Of a stretch of 5,336 bases of DNA, positions 4,805-5,336 are shown piece after piece. Source of the DNA: DATLMR01 sp035537555 (lineage in GTDB: Bacteria; Acidobacteriota; Blastocatellia; UBA7656); assembly GCA_035537555.1 (NCBI GenBank), contig DATLMR010000340.1, forward strand, positions 1 through 5,336. The letters run 5' to 3'. Under the pieces are notes generated by a model. That model was given only the letters and a program-made list of their open reading frames with translations. It had not been told where the DNA came from and searched no databases. A program made the translations under genes and the position numbers. The first letter of the stretch is position 1, and every line of letters begins with the position of its first letter.

Positions 4805-5336
4805 TCAATCGCCGGCGCTGACTTCCGCGCCTTCTTTCTTGACGTCGGCCGGAGCCTCGCTCCTTTTCGAGAGCTGCTCCTCGTTCGGAGCCTTCGCCCG
4901 CCGGGCGAATATGGCTCTCAGGCCGTTAAACACGGGGATCGTGACCGAGCTGATGCGCGTGTTCTTCCACCGCGCTCCGGCCCTCACGCTCAGATCGTCG
5001 AAGAGGGAGTAAGCCACGGGGGTCACGATCAAGGTGAGCAGAAGCGAGAGCGTCTGCCCTCCGATGACCACCATGGCGATCGCCCTCCGCTCTTCCGAGC
5101 CCGGCCCGGTCCCTACCGCGAGCGGAAGCATTCCCGCTACGAGCGCGAGCGTGGTCATGAGGATGGGGCGCAGCCTGTCGCGGTTCGCCTGCAATATCGC
5201 CGAATCGCGGACCATCCCGCTCTTAGAGAGGTGGATTATGTGGTCGATCTGAAGAATAGAGTTCTTCTTCACCACGCCGAAAAGCACCAGAATACCGAGC
5301 GCGGAATAGAGGTTCAGGGTGTTGCCCGTGGCCCAG
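4805..5336 (-). CDS. RND (AcrB/HAE1-type) efflux permease, C-terminal fragment (5' end outside window)
   Basis: The frame is open from the window edge to the TGA at 4805-4807, giving the last 176 residues of a protein that is normally ~1,000-1,100 long. The visible segments are the end of TM10 with YSALGILVLFGVVKKNSIL, the diagnostic RDRLRPILMTTLALVAGMLP entering TM11 (~57-78), the loop GTGPGSEERRAIA, and TM12 (~85-113) with VVIGGQ and TLIVTPVAYSLFDDL. These inner-membrane proton antiporters form trimers that, with a periplasmic adaptor and a TolC-like channel, export drugs, detergents or metals; the sequence pattern favours the HAE1 drug-type family. After TM12 comes a hydrophilic cytoplasmic tail of ~63 residues, rich in Lys, Glu and Ala. 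A small stem-loop in the 53-bp gap before lipA lacks a T tract, so readthrough into lipA is plausible. Confidence 0.93.
   Translation of the reverse strand, partial: WATGNTLNLYSALGILVLFGVVKKNSILQIDHIIHLSKSGMVRDSAILQANRDRLRPILMTTLALVAGMLPLAVGTGPGSEERRAIAMVVIGGQTLSLLLTLIVTPVAYSLFDDLSVRAGARWKNTRISSVTIPVFNGLRAIFARRAKAPNEEQLSKRSEAPADVKKEGAEVSAGD

Overview
This 5.3 kb window is GC-rich chromosomal DNA (roughly 60% G+C by eye) from a Gram-negative, two-membrane bacterium. A SPOR-domain envelope protein and an RND efflux permease require a periplasm and outer membrane. The gene mix (PilZ, zinc-ribbon/SPOR protein, 2Fe-2S protein with an uncharacterised N-terminal half, HAE1-type RND pump) would fit an Acidobacteriota-like or deltaproteobacterial-type lineage. 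That placement is an impression, not something the window proves. No mobile element, CRISPR array, tRNA or rRNA is visible.

Layout. Positions 1-1189 (minus) hold most of a membrane protein with an N-terminal zinc ribbon, a long acidic/proline-rich linker, one transmembrane helix and a C-terminal SPOR domain cut by the window edge. It has a good extended -10 promoter at 1350-1377. Immediately upstream on the same strand is a single-domain PilZ (c-di-GMP receptor) protein at 1436-1792. A gene-free stretch of about 535 bp (1793-2327) separates PilZ from a divergent small gene. This stretch holds weak promoter candidates, a tandem decamer and two well-formed inverted repeats. The small gene at 2328-2561 (plus) encodes a 77-residue basic protein with Cys/His pairs, followed by a clear intrinsic terminator. 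Next comes a 334-residue protein at 2748-3752 (plus) with a C-terminal plant-type 2Fe-2S ferredoxin domain. It converges, with only 3 bp between stop codons, on lipA (lipoyl synthase, 3756-4751, minus). Upstream of lipA on the same strand is the C-terminal end of an RND efflux permease (4805-5336, cut by the window edge).

How they may work together. The SPOR and PilZ genes could form an envelope/second-messenger neighbourhood, but each seems to have its own transcription signals. The RND permease gene and lipA are 53 bp apart with no clear terminator between them, so lipA may be partly co-transcribed with the pump. LipA is a radical SAM enzyme that needs reducing equivalents and Fe-S clusters; the convergent 2Fe-2S protein is a possible but unproven functional neighbour. 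The points most worth following are the uncharacterised N-terminal half of the 2Fe-2S protein, the zinc-ribbon/SPOR architecture, and the structured region upstream of the small Cys/His protein, whose main hairpin loop is complementary to that gene's ribosome binding site.
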